17,097 bases of DNA from Gymnopilus junonius (Eukaryota > Basidiomycota > Agaricomycetes > Agaricales > Galerinaceae), in NCBI GenBank assembly GCA_015501075.1, contig JADNYJ010000648.1:1-17097 (forward strand), given 5' to 3'. Within the stretch, counting starts at the first letter, position 1; every line of letters starts with the position of its first letter. The position numbers were made by a program, and so were the translations under genes. This document shows, piece by piece, positions 1 through 10,843 of the stretch. The notes under the pieces are model-generated. The model worked only from the letters and a program-made list of their open reading frames with translations. It was not told where the DNA came from and searched no databases.

Positions 1-558
1 AACAGGGAGGGACAGGCCTGGGTGTCAAGGGCAAAGCAGCATTGACAAAAGATGAGGGGGCACCCAGTGCATCCTGCCTGGCCTGTATTAGCATCTCCCT
101 CTCCTCTCGAAGTGCGTTCAATCTAGGGCGATTCCACAGCTTGGATGGGTAGTCCTCCCTTTCCAACCACTGGATCTCGAGGTTGAGCCAATGCTCACGT
201 GGTAGTTCTGTTCCTGTGTCAGACTCCATCTGCATCAGATATAGCTAATTAGAGATGAAACAATTTGAAAAAATGTAACACGTACCACAGAAAGTTCCTC
301 GTCTTCTTGTTTCACTGTATTCTCCTCCTTCGAGTCGGAAGCCATTGGTGCACCTCCAGCCACAGCCCAAGCTGCAGTGTAGTGTGCCTTGACTGTATGC
401 AGTGGTGTACTGGGCAGTTTGATTAGCTGGATAAAGTTGTGTCAGTAGGTTGCAACTATGCAATAATTGACATGTCTTACCTCAATTTCAGAGAGCTGTG
501 AACTCTCAATGACATCCTCTGAGTGGTCGAGGGCATTATTCGGCGGGCTACCGACCAT
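1..558 (-). CDS. Unknown protein, 5' part of a three-exon gene, runs off the left edge
   Basis: I do not recognise the family. The reading starts at ATG 558 and joins three exons, 558-481, 426-286 and 229-1, with both junctions in phase 0 and no internal stop. Intron 480-427 (54 bases) starts GTAAGA, has a CTGAC branch-like site and ends TCCAG. Intron 285-230 (56 bases) starts GTACGT, has CTAAT and ends TGCAG. The product so far is about 149 residues: an acidic, Ser/Pro-rich N-terminus, then a charged segment beginning MESDTGTELPREHW with W-L-E-R-E and R-x-x-L-N-A-L-R-E-E-R-E, probably helical. No membrane segment or catalytic motif is visible. It is the only gene in the window without a break, so it may be a host gene or a younger mobile-element gene. 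The splicing is well supported; the function is unknown and the 3' end is missing. Confidence 0.6.
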
Positions 559-1825
559 GAACGATGGTGCAGAGAAAGGTGGTGATGGTGAGAGTGCAAC
601 ATTTTTCGATCTGCAGTGGGCAGGAAGAATGCAGTGACACTGTCATGTGTACACTATTTTCGGAAACACAGTACAACTCGAGATGGCTCAGTGGCACCGA
701 AGTGCTATTTTTTGCTTTGCTCAAAGGTTTGAACCTTGCTCTTCGCACTTAACTGACTTAGAGTTTCCGTGGATGATCTCGATGATGGCAGGTGTTGCAC
801 AACAAAAGTGATGCTCATTATGAAAGAACACAAAGTACATTGCTGAATTAAATTGACTTCTCAGATAGAAACAACAAGTGACCGAAAGATAGCTGAAAGT
901 TGAAGTGCCAAAAGAACAAGTGAGTAAAGTCCCGAAATTAAATTGTGTATTTCTTCTGATGGAAATCAACTTGAAATGAATAGATATAAGTGTGGGAGTC
1001 CTGACTAAACTTTATGCGGGTGACACTGGTCAGTCGCACTTGGACTGGACCAAACATAGAATATGCTCTTGTTCTAAGGCTGACTTTGAACTTGTTATAT
1101 ATACCAGCAGACTTTTGTATTCTGATGATTAGAGGTAGTACCCAATTTTCACACTGCTTGTCATGCTTATTATGCATCAAGATAAAAAGGCTGATGCTGT
1201 AGGAGGCTTCACCTGCTAACATTGAACATACTTGATCAAAAATTATATCTCTCAGGTTTGAGTCTGTCTAGGATCCCCTATGTACAAAAGTGTACAAATT
1301 ACCCTATACATAATCCTCTTGATATAGAAAACTGCACCACTCTCTTGCCACCCAGGGATATCTGAGTTTTTTGCAGATTCCTCCATCCACTTGTAACCCA
1401 AATATTTTCACTTCAGTGCAGAAGGTTGTTGCACTATAGTAGACAGCTGAGTGAGGTGCAAGTAAGATAAAAACTTGATGAAAATTGGCAAAAAAGTTTG
1501 AACACAATTCAAGATTGATCATACACAGGATACTGACCGGGGCCTGAACTTGGTTTTGATTTGTTGTGACTTGTTGTGACACTTGCCTGGTAACTTGAAG
1601 CCTGCAACTCAACTCAGCCACCAATTGCAGCAGAACACAGCTGAGGGTGCCCAGGTGTTCTAATACTCATGGTTGGCTCCAAAACAAAGTTGGTCAGCTC
1701 CTCTTACTTACTTATCTAGGACAAAGACTTGAATTGCTGAAGCAGTAGCTGGTTTGCAAGGCTGAACTTGGCCAACCCCTTCTTTGCTGTATTTTTCCAT
1801 CACCCAGGGTAGTAGCTGCTGCTAT
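559..1825. other. No supported gene; AT-rich intergenic sequence
   Basis: I see only short overlapping frames with no motif, consistent splicing or family resemblance. The sequence is AT-rich. It holds a perfect 10-base tandem duplication (TTGTTGTGAC twice, 1561-1580) and a small inverted motif around 1281-1298 (GTACAAAAGTGTAC). The 1260-1700 stretch could be an old non-coding transposon remnant, but this cannot be shown from one copy. The first 200 bases upstream of 558 presumably contain the promoter of the left-edge gene; no clear TATA box is seen. Confidence 0.5.
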
Positions 1826-3419
1826 ATGCACAACACTAGCATAGAATTGCTCGTTGCTCATCTCCTCCAAAACAATGATCCCCTTTCTGATATAACCATT
1901 CAGGAAGTGAAGGAGCTCCTCCAAAAGCCATTGGGAGAATTTGACAAAATAAGTGATCATATAGCCAATCTTCAAATGGAGGTGGAGTCTCTTGAGCAGA
2001 GGCATGATGAGGTGCAGAGCTGTATCGACAACTACAATATACTTCTATCACCCATTTGCTGACTACCCGAAGATGCTCTCCATGAAATATTCTATCATTG
2101 TTTACCCACCCATTGCAATTCCATCATACCTTCAAAAGAAGCTCCTGTGCTTCTTATGCATATATGTAGCAAATGGCAAGCCACAGTGCTATCATCTCCT
2201 CACCTGTGGTCCCAACTCCACATCACCTTCTCTGATGCATATCATCCCAACATTCATTCCAGAGATTGGGATAAGGCTTCAGAACTTGAAACAAGGGAAT
2301 TGCAAGCCCAGGCCCTGATGATTCTGAAGGACCAATGCACAATTGTCGAGACATGGCTCAGATGCTCAGGGAGCTGCCCGTTGTCAATATCCATCTACTA
2401 CATGGGCTGTCATGACTGGGCCTTGGAAGATATCGCAGTCACAGTAAATGACCCTGACGACCTCACATACCAGTTGTTCCAAATCCTCTCATTGTTTAGC
2501 GATCATTGCGAATCCCTCAAGTTGGTCATGCCAGCAATTTTATATTCCCTATATGAGCCTTTGATATCTGCTTCTTCAAATGCATTCAGGTCACTTACAG
2601 TTCTAAGATTGAACCTTTATAATACTCCTCAAGGTGAACATGTCATTTTGGCCCCCAAGTTCAAAGCACTTCTTGGTGCACCCCAAGTGTGCCAGCTTAC
2701 ACTGATTGGCAGCATCTACTGCCTTGTGGACATGTTGCCATTTCCTGTGTTTGGCCCTTGATTGACACACTTCACCAGTTTCCTTTCATCTATCTTTACA
2801 GAAGCTTTGATATTGTTCAAAGCATGTAGGAACATAGTCCACTCCACCCCCAATTGTTGGTCTCTTGCATCAGGTGTCTGAACTTATGAAACTGACGCTC
2901 CTGCCCCATATGTTCATTCTGGCTTTACTCAAAGTTCTTAAAGCCAGCCCAAGTCTCAAACATCTGGTTATCGGACAGGAACCACTGACCCAGTTACTGA
3001 GATGGAGATTTGATCATAGCAGTTACTATTATACATTTGACCTCAAGTGGCTTCTAGTCAATACAGATTGTCCTGGATCTGTTATCTTACCACTGCTTGA
3101 AATATTTGAATGGTCACCTGGATTAACCTCAGATGAGACTGTCCTCCAGTTTATCACTGGACGAATAGGAACATTGTCCACTTCTGGGGTGGCAGCCTTG
3201 AAATGTGTGCAGATCATGTTCTCCAGGGGGCAGGAAATGGATGTTCTTGAGGAGGTAAAGCAATACCGGAGCAAAAAAATGAAATCAGGTGTGCAGATTG
3301 GCAATGTTGAATTGGATCTAAATTATCTCCCAGAATTGAAAAGGGGGCCTGACAAACTTTTGCCGTCTTTTGGGCTTAATAGTCAAGGTCAGACATGGGA
3401 TCATTATGATATTTATTGA
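1826..3419 (+). pseudogene. F-box protein pseudogene (Agaricomycete type)
   Basis: F-box proteins bind Skp1 and deliver substrates to SCF ubiquitin ligases; this one would also carry a C-terminal repeat region. The start ATG 1826 opens a helical N-terminus (MHNTSIELLVAHLL, then a coiled coil) typical of the large mushroom F-box families. The F-box follows at about 2063-2210 (LPEDALHEIFYHCLP, then EAPVLLMHICSKWQ, then a P-x-LW-x-x-L-H motif). The reading is broken by TGA at 2060, exactly where the family has SPIRRLP; the sequence reads TGC TGA, two CpG-to-TpG changes of CGC CGA. A further stop lies at 2759 (FGP, then LTHFTSF resumes in the same frame), another at 2879, and the C-terminal part (2865-3419) is in another frame with part of the middle apparently lost. 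The C-terminal part still shows the leucine-rich pattern (ASPSLKHLVI, LLEIFEWSPGLTSDE). It lies outside the inverted repeats, so it is a host locus. High confidence in family, high that it is dead. Confidence 0.85.
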
Positions 3420-3805
3420 AAGGATTGGTATGCCATTCTTGTTTCGAACTACACAGGATGTAGTATTAGTCAGTCCACTGGCTTTGTACCATACCTAATT
3501 TTTGAAAATTCTGATGCTGGTGATTGGAGGCAGGAAGTTACCCTGCTTGAAATGTCATTGAAACTCATGAGGCAGTCCCTGTAAGCAGAAATATTCTGTT
3601 GGTAAATCTAGCACATACAATAGTGACCATCATCTGTGACACACGGTTGCCCAGGGAAGTAAGACATCATGAAACCCACAGTGCCAGCCGAAGCGAGTCA
3701 GATTTGATGGTCATCTATTTTTGTGTGGTATGGCTGGAAAAGGTAAGATGTAGACACACAGCATGATTCAGCCCAATCTGGGTGGCTGAAATAGGTACAA
3801 ATATG
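3420..3805. other. Non-coding stretch between the F-box pseudogene and the left inverted repeat
   Basis: No reading frame of note. The true outer end of the transposon may lie in this stretch, because the matching right arm is cut off by the window end and cannot show how far the inverted repeat reaches outward. Confidence 0.4.
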
Positions 3806-3975
3806 GCAACCAGATGGAAATATGATTGGGACCCAGAGTGCTGATGCTGTATTTATCTACAGGGTGAGTTAACTCGGCAACCAGATGGAAATCAGACATG
3901 GGCCTGGGTGCCGATGATAGTATATTTCAATTATTTAGGGTAGTGTAGTGATTCAGATGTCTGTTTTCTTCACCA
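3806..3975. repeat. Left inverted-repeat arm with two subterminal ~70-base units
   Basis: Bases 3816-3975 match the reverse complement of about 16935-17097 at roughly 90% by eye, with 15 transitions, one transversion and three small gaps. Within the arm the phrase GGCAACCAGATGGAAAT starts at 3806 and again at 3876, each followed by related sequence (TGGGaCC/CTGGGTGC, then CgATGmTrTA), giving a 70-base tandem unit. The match ends near 3975, and the inner flanks of the two arms differ. It is likely the terminal or subterminal inverted repeat of the transposon. Confidence 0.8.
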
Positions 3976-4056
3976 TGAAGATTTAATTTGATGCCTGACC
4001 ATCGTAGGGATCAAGGTCACCTAATCATGTGACAAATACAAAGTGGGGAAAATTTT

Positions 4057-5326
4057 TTGAACTTTCTGATTAGTACCATCATGGTTAATGTCAGTAAGCT
4101 CACACTTGAGTTGACAGAGACCATTGCCATGTATATGCATGCCCAATTCAAACAAAAAGTAGGTCCACATCTGGGCCATGTAAAAACACCATGTGATTTG
4201 GATCCTGGGGTGTTGCTGGAATGCGACTTGGCTGTTGCCATCCTCAGAGAAGCATATAACAACTGCAGTACATGACCACCCAGTATTCTAATTTAAGATA
4301 CTCAATATTCTTCAGAAGCAACAGAATGGAACACCAAAAATTATGTCCAGGAACTCACGTCAAGGTGTACAGGATGTAACACCAAAGTGGAAGAGCAACT
4401 ATGACAGAAATTTCCTCCCATTCATACCCCATCAGCATATGAACTTCAACCATGTATAGTCACTGATGTGGTGGCACATATTCTGGCATGGTATTTGCCC
4501 AGGGTGTTAACACCATGACGTTCAGTCAGTCAAGCTATTTTAAGATTCAGAGGCTGAATTTTATTTTAAGCACTAGGAACAAATGTGGAAAGACCTTCAG
4601 TATTTGGAATGGTCCTTGAAAGTAAATGCAAGTACAAGTTGGAGAACAGGACTGATGTACTATAGAGGACAGGAAGGTTGGTTAAAGCAAGGAAGGGCAA
4701 GTCTGGCACCAGCATGGTTTCAGCAGGCGCATGAGGTATGGCCTCTGATTTTAGGAAGATCAATTAAAGATAAAATTACTTAATAGAAATCCAACACCAT
4801 GGAGGTGTCCTGTGAATTAAGGAAGCCTCATGCACTTGAATGGGTCAGAAGGAACATGGTAGGATCAGCCTTAATAGGGGGAATACTCAGCATCATCCAT
4901 CCTGAACTTTACTGAGTTGGAGTTTGTGCCTTGAGAAGAATTGATGAATGCCCGGAGTCCATTACTCATGGGGTACATCTAGCTCATGTGCTCCATGTAT
5001 GGACTTCACCATTCAGTGTGTTGACAGTCATTAGCAATTGAGAAACACCCTTCCATCATGACAATGGATCAGCTCACCCATGGTTCGACATGTTAGTACC
5101 ACTAGGTGCATATCAGCATGGCAGGATTGAATTGCCAGGAATCAGAATGAGGTTCAAATATGACCAAGGAACAGTCTTTGCACATTTAGGAAGACTTCTT
5201 CAGCATGGTGCAAATTGCTCTGGAGACCGAGCTTGTATAGCACACTACATGTGCGAGACTGTGATTAAAGAACTCAGACTAGATATGCCATCATGGATGA
5301 ATGTATCTTATTATCAGACAGAATGA
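4057..5326 (+). pseudogene. TET/JBP-family 2-oxoglutarate/Fe(II) dioxygenase pseudogene
   Basis: TET/JBP enzymes oxidise 5-methylcytosine or thymine in DNA using iron and 2-oxoglutarate. The catalytic part is clear: exon 4583-4735 (ending LAPAWFQQAHE), intron 4736-4786 (51 bases, GT...TAG, phase kept), then 4787-5326. The second exon shows VRRNMVGSALIGGILSIIHP, VWTSPFSVLTVISN, TPFHHDNGS (the iron-binding HxD), WFDMLVPLGAYQHG, IELPGI, a distal histidine in GRLLQHG and the 2-oxoglutarate-binding arginine in GDRACIAHYM. The known signature residues therefore remain. Breaks: TGA at 4913 and at 5039 (family reads VISNR-x-TP, so CGA is expected), TGA/TAA at 4273, 4294, 4402 and 4516 in the N-terminal part, and a frame change near 4560. 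The N-terminal part (4057-4560) is assigned by frame continuity and the segment IVTDVVAHILAWYLP. The gene ends 30 bases from the convergent acidic-protein gene. Confidence 0.82.
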
Positions 5327-5356
5327 TCATATAAATTTATTTCAGCCCCTAAATAC

Positions 5357-6704
5357 TTAAACTACAGCCATTTCATCAATATCTTCATTATCATCCTGGT
5401 CTGAGTTATCATCACCATATTCCTCACCATCACCATCTTCTTCATCTTCCATGTCCTTGTCTTCAAATAGTGACCTAGCAGACTGATCAGATCCAGAACT
5501 TTCATCAGAACTTCCAGGGTGAAAATCATTGGGCACTGACATAGGTCTGCTACCACTGTCCTTGGAGCCCAAATCAGGCAGTGGAGTGCCGGAGTTCACT
5601 TGGTCTGGATGTACATACCGAATGTTGTAAATGCGACACTTGGGTCTTGGTTTCATTTCACCATCCCACTGGACGTAATTTCGAGCATTTCTGGCGATGG
5701 CTTTCAAAATCCCGTCATGAGCATCATGTCTAGGAATGTGACTGCAATATTCTTCCAGGAGGTGTTCAGTGTCCTGGAAAGGAATCCCATGCTTTGAATG
5801 AACTTCTTCAAGGAGCTCATAAGCTCCAAGTCATAGTGAGGAGATGGCTGCCACTTCTTCATAAATCTGTATTTGTGCATCAACACTTTGCTGAGCAATT
5901 TGGAGGCATTCCATTACCAACTTGACGGTTTCCCTGAGGGGACCACAAGATTCACAAGACCCAGACACTCCACCAGATAGTGGGGTAGATTCAGACCATG
6001 GAAGGGGGATATGTGGTCGTTCAGCTAAACCAGGAATATCAGCATCTGGCTCAAGGTAATGAAGATAATTATCTCTGTAAGTGGAATCACTGGTCTCAGA
6101 TCCAAACATGAGCTGGTACAAGTGTCAGACTTGGAGGCTGAATGGTTAGACAAATTTTTGTGATGTACATTATTGTAAAACTCATAGAAGTGATTAAATG
6201 TATGTTGGTGAGTCACCTGCAGAAGCGTGGGGGTGTCTGCATATTTCTCCAGCCACCAATAACAGTACTCATTGGTAGAATCCAACAGTTCCTGGTCTTC
6301 ATGTGCATTGAATTCAGAATTGATGGCACCCGGGACCATATTATTTTCAGGTCCATGAGCTGGGTCCGTAGAGAATATATTGCAAAGATCTTGCAGTAGG
6401 TATGGGACTCAGACATGAAATCCATTGATGGTGCAATATCCAATGTGAGCCAATGCTTGCTCCTACCCATTATTAGTGTAAGCTATCCAAAGTAAGAAAT
6501 TTTAGCACTCACAACTTCATCTTGCATATTGAGCCGCCAGTTATAAAGTTTGTAACCCAAGTTTGCAGTCATGATAACATGCAAGGCTGTTCAGATGCGA
6601 GTCATATGAACATGAAGCTTGAGTTTGGCCTCTGCCTCTTGTATTTCATAGGATGAAGGATACTTGTCATCAGGCAATGAAGCAAAGAGAGAATGGGGAG
6701 GCAT
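5357..6704 (-). pseudogene. Unknown transposon-borne protein with acidic tail (broken)
   Basis: Family not recognised. The proposed start is ATG 6704 (MPPHSLFASLPDDKYPSSYE). Exon 1 reads to 6513, intron 6512-6463 (50 bases, GTGAGT...TAG) joins in frame to EQALAHIGYC, and the frame runs to LLQ at 6217. Intron 6216-6138 is likely next, after which the frame shifts by one and continues from MFGSE (about 6109) to the stop at 5357. In-frame TGAs at 6593, 6411 and 5833 each sit where CGA would restore a smooth reading. The C-terminal 120 residues hold a basic stretch (R-P-K-C-R-I-Y-N-I-R-Y-V-H-P) and a very acidic tail with EDEEDGDGEE and DDNEDIDE, as in histone- or chromatin-binding proteins. It lies directly after the KDZ gene on the same strand and could conceivably be a fused extension of it; separation at 6855 is inferred. 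Function unknown. Confidence 0.55.
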
Positions 6705-6854
6705 AGTGGATGGGGAAAGATAGATTTACAGCATTATCAGTTCCAATCTCATCAGATTGGTCATGCAGATGTACAGTCCCAGATGCCATGTATTGGACAG
6801 AAGGATTTCAAGCTTTTTAGTGCAACTGTCAATTGCATATTTTCAGCAGGTAAT

Positions 6855-9800
6855 TTACTGTACAAGATTCCACGTAGATGTAAATGCAGTATTTAAATGT
6901 TTGAACATTGCTTCCAAGACATGCCCAAGCTCATTCCACATATTGATTTGTTTCTCTGCATATGCACGGTGGCTGGATGATAGCTGAGTTGCAGAGTCCT
7001 GACAACTTTGCCATGTTGTGGCCATGTACATGTAAAATCTTACGGTCCACTCCATTTCATGTTTGGTGAGTTCCAACTCTTTGGCCCATCTATTTTTTCT
7101 GAGCTCGTGCATGCAGCCAATTCAAGTGAAGAACTATAAATTGGAGTGAGTGCTGGAACCATAATTTTATTTACACTTACACTCTGTAGAATAGAGGTCA
7201 TCATCTGCAGTGTTGGGTGACAAACGGGTGTTACTCCATAACCAAGACAACCGGTCTGAACTCTGTCCTACTGTTGGGAGCACTTACAGCAGTACTCACT
7301 CAGGCAGTCCCTTAGTAAGTAATGGGTATTGAAGCTCTAGCTCCATCCGGGGGCCAGAGTGTATAACACTTGGCAATTCCGATTGTAAAGCCTCCTCTGT
7401 AGTGTGCATACTTTTTCCAAAATGTTTGCACCTTCCCAGGCTCTTGTTTTCTGAGCGATTCCTTCAGCTGGCCAGACTCTGTTCTTGAATTGCCAAGAAA
7501 GTTGGATCACGGCACCCCGAACAGTTTCTAAGCAATCTTCGGCATGCCCTTTGCATATATCCAGCTCTTTCTCTCTCAGGGCAATAATGCTAGCTCGATG
7601 CTCCATGGGAGCAATGAAAGAAATTCGTCTGGAATTTGAGATGGGAAAGGAAGAACTTGTCCATCGGGGCTTTTGAAATCAGGAGCTCCAGGTTCGCCCT
7701 TATCTCCATCTTGAGGATCAAGATCATCAGTTATGACTGAATCCTGGTCATAAATACTGTTCACTAAGTCCTCCTCGATAAATTCCATTGCTGTATTGGT
7801 GAAAGCTTCAATTGTTTTTCACAAATGCCTTCGGCGATTGACTAAATCAAGCTTCTGGGATGTAGTCAGCTGCTGACCTAAAGATCTCGCAAATGATCGC
7901 ACTTCAAGTCTAGTTATATATGTTAACTGTTATACTCAAAAAGAAGGAACACAAATTTCATACTGGGTCTCTTCAATCTTTAACCCTTTCGATAGCCAAG
8001 CAGCCTGACCAGTCTTTCCTTTCTGCTTCAATTCGGCCTCCGATAGCTTCAACTCAATTTCACGGTGTGACAAGGCTTCTGTAAATAGCTTCAATGTCAA
8101 TTTTGACAACTAGAAAGAAATGGCTTATGTTTGACCACCTTGCTCTGCATTACATCCATATGGGTAACATCTTCGTGTCGCTTAGCCTCGGCATCTTGGA
8201 TTTCCTTTTCCCACTCAGGAAGAAGATGTTGCAGAGATAACTGATGTACACCACCATAATATTCCAGGCTGGCCTTTTGTTCAGTGACTGCATGACCAAA
8301 TTTCTTACAGATGGTAGCAGCTAGTCCACATTAAAAATTGTAAATGCACAAAAACAAATATCACATACCCATATTAATGATTTTCTTCCAGTTAGAATCA
8401 CCCATATGGTCATCCAGTATCTCAGTTCGGTGCGCCGTTGTTGCACCATGGGTACTCCTAGATGTTTCATTCAGAACAGCCCAAAGCATCTCGAGAATCT
8501 CCCCATCTATTATTCCTACCCGGGAATGTAGTAGTTGCAAAGCAGTAAAGACACTCTTCTTTATGACCATGGACATGAAATAAACCTATAGCAAATATAA
8601 TTGTTAGTCCATCATGCTTTGACAATCATTTGTGGTCTTTGAATCATTGAGTGAACTTGACACAATATTGACAGTTAACATCATAAATGTCGAGCAGTTC
8701 ATCTATTTCTTCCATATGAGTTGTCTTCATTGCCTGGCTGTTGGAGTAGTCCATATTCATTTGCTTTTCACCCAGGTCGAAATCAATGACACTGCTTGGG
8801 GCAAAACAACCATGGCGAGCGCAGGCATGAGCACCACACCCCTGAACACGTTTACCAGGACCACTCTTCTCAGAGTCTGCTATCACACGATGCTGGTGGC
8901 ATGTAGGCTTCTGTTTGCAAATGAATTAGCATCAGTAAGAACTGGTATATGCTGAAGACAATGGCAGACCACAGCTCAAGCATGCAGTCTCCTGATATAT
9001 ATTCATATCTCAGTGGTCCGAAGATAGTCGAGACACATCAGAACACTGAATACTTCACTTAATAACTTGGCCCACTGATCATTAGGAGGCAATATTCGGA
9101 TCACTGAACAGTAGGCTATAAGTCTTCGGCTCTCCGACACTTTGTCAAACAAATCAGTGATCTGAAGTATACTCTAAATAAATCAGTAGACTGAAGGATG
9201 TTGTGAGAGATGTCAGCGATCCGAATCGTGTGGTGGAAATGTCAGTAATCTGAGACATGTGTATATATCTGGGTGTCAGAATTATGAAGAAAAGTGGGGC
9301 TTACCTGGGCATAATGTGGTGCCAGGCTAATTGCCTCCTTCAGATGCTCAGAATAGTCTGCCTGCTATGTCATGAATGCCTCCCCATCTGTGAGGTGCAT
9401 GTCATCTTCTGCATTTCTTGGTGCCAAGTGATCGGCTTTGAAATTTCCATCTGCTACAAAACTCCAGTGGTACAGTACACTATTCAACATTAGTGAATTG
9501 GTCTTTCAAGACTTTATTGCATACCAGTTGGTATCCTCCTTCCAATTGTTGGGAAGGTTAATCCCTGGCTGGGGACAAGCAGCACAGAAAAGTGCTAATT
9601 TACTGAGATGCTGAAGTTCCTCGGCCCCCACACAGGGTTTCAAATTGATTCCTGATCTGTTACTGGCATTGGCTCATCATGTGCTCAGCCATGCATCTTG
9701 TAAAGTTTGATATTTTGGTATTCCCTACTTAATCATTGGAGCTCCACATATCTGTTCAGCACCAACTTCAGGAATGCAGGACATGTTATCTGTCACAACT

Positions 9801-10843
9801 TCTGGTAATACTGGTAGGCAGATGTTTTACATTCTAGGTTAGAGAGCCAAAAGTCTGTGAGGACATTGAAAGTAAAGACAGTCCTGATTCTGTCAAAGCT
9901 GGCAGAAAGAGACCCATCTTGAGGAACAATATATCATCTTCAGCCCTCCAACATGTGCAATGTACCACAGGTAAATGATGGACACCCGAACATCAATAAT
10001 TGCAATGAATGGATTTCCACTTTGATCTCTGGAACTTGGTTGCAGAACCAGATTTGTTTGTGAATTCTTGAGATCCTCTAAGCTGTCTTCTTCTTCATTA
10101 CCTTCATCCTCAGCATCTGGCCAACCTCTTCAAATGCAGTGGCATAGAAGGAATCCTCAAAGGTGGTTGGAGGATTGGGACCTAAATTGTATCCTTCTAA
10201 TGGCTGCGTCCCACTCTGACATCATCATTCAAAGGTAGTCCAGCATTTGATGTTGACTCTGGACAAGGCAATCCATTATGCCCAAGATAGAGCTTGACAC
10301 CAGTTTCCCATAGGGCTCCAGAGTGATAGTATCGACCATTCTATCATTCCACATGATGGTAAATGAGCAGAGCATGCCTGTTCTGGCAACATAGGCCACA
10401 TAGCATTGAGAGCCCACACAGTCTCGACAGCACCATTTACCTGGGGAGCTTTTGCAAGACTGACACTTTGCATCCATAGTAGTTGGAGCTGCCATTTGCA
10501 AGATAGTTTTGAGGTACTCTCATCAATGAGGTAACCACTCACACAAGTAGTCATTTTGCATCTGCCTCATTATCAGCAGTCCTTTCATAGGTCCTGGATA
10601 GATAGAACATACTTTTGTGCCCTGTACATTTGGAAGGTTCTGCAGGTAACCAATAACATCATCTTCTGTTGGATCGCCAGTGTAGTCTGCAGGCTCTGGA
10701 ACAATGTATTCCAGATGTTGAACTTGATGCTGCACTGCATGAGTAACCCTGTCCTTCTTCTTTACCTTCACCTCCTCAAACCATCCACTAGACACTGGGT
10801 TGTCATCTGAGTCAGAGCCAACTACTCGAACATGCCTGCTCAT
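6855..10843 (-). pseudogene. KDZ transposase with N-terminal CxC2 zinc cluster (decayed)
   Basis: KDZ (Kyakuja-Dileera-Zisupton) transposases are large RNase H-like enzymes that mobilise DNA transposons. The start is ATG 10843 (MSRHVRVVGSDSDD). In order: DYLCEWLPH then TGA TGA at 10525-10520 (family has Arg), the cysteine cluster C-x2-C-x7-C-C-x2-C at about 10473-10380, LYLGHNGLPCP (frameshifted), GVHHLPVVHCTC (9990-9950), VFTFNVL and NLECKTSAY (about 9880-9815), ALFCAACPQPGINLP (9596-9552), DGNFKADHL (about 9455-9430), CARHGCF, the catalytic region YDVNCQY (about 8687-8667), GLFHVHGH (about 8588-8562), IDGEILEMLWAVLN (about 8525-8480), HRTEILDDHMGDSNWKK, and a helical C-terminal part ending about 6855. 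Introns include a long one at 9304-8911 and a 48-base one at 8368-8321. There are many TGA stops (9795, 9735, 9508, 8646, 7821) and frameshifts (near 10310, 8525 and 7605). Family certain; copy inactive. Confidence 0.93.
8984..9287. repeat. Phased array of palindromic 12-mers TCRGNNNNCYGA inside a KDZ intron
   Basis: Copies start at 8984 (one mismatch), 9010, 9038, 9067, 9096, 9126, 9154, 9183, 9213 and 9242, with a weak one at 9276. Steps between the first ten are 26, 28, 29, 29, 30, 28, 29, 30 and 29 bases. Each copy is a 4-base arm, four free bases and the complementary arm, for example TCGGCTCTCCGA at 9126 and TCAGCGATCCGA at 9213. Except for the first copy's G, all arms are TCGG/CCGA or its CpG-decay products (TCAG, TTGG, CTGA). 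The 16-18 base spacers look unrelated to one another. The array fills the unusually long intron 9304-8911 of the transposase gene. Confidence 0.75.

Noticed and set aside
1992..2318. 108-codon plus-strand open frame overlapping the F-box gene
   Set aside because: It is an out-of-frame shadow; the F-box motif is in the other frame, interrupted only by TGA 2060.
5362..5556. Minus-strand Met/Lys-rich frame
   Set aside because: It is an alternate-frame shadow of the acidic tail (GA-rich repeats) and has no independent support.
8632..8955. 107-codon open frame on the plus strand
   Set aside because: It is the exact antisense of the KDZ catalytic region (CARHGCF...YDVNCQY), which is far better supported.
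8984..9287. A true prokaryotic CRISPR array
   Set aside because: Repeat arms are only four bases, spacers only 16-18, there are no cas genes, and the context is a eukaryotic intron; only the format is similar.
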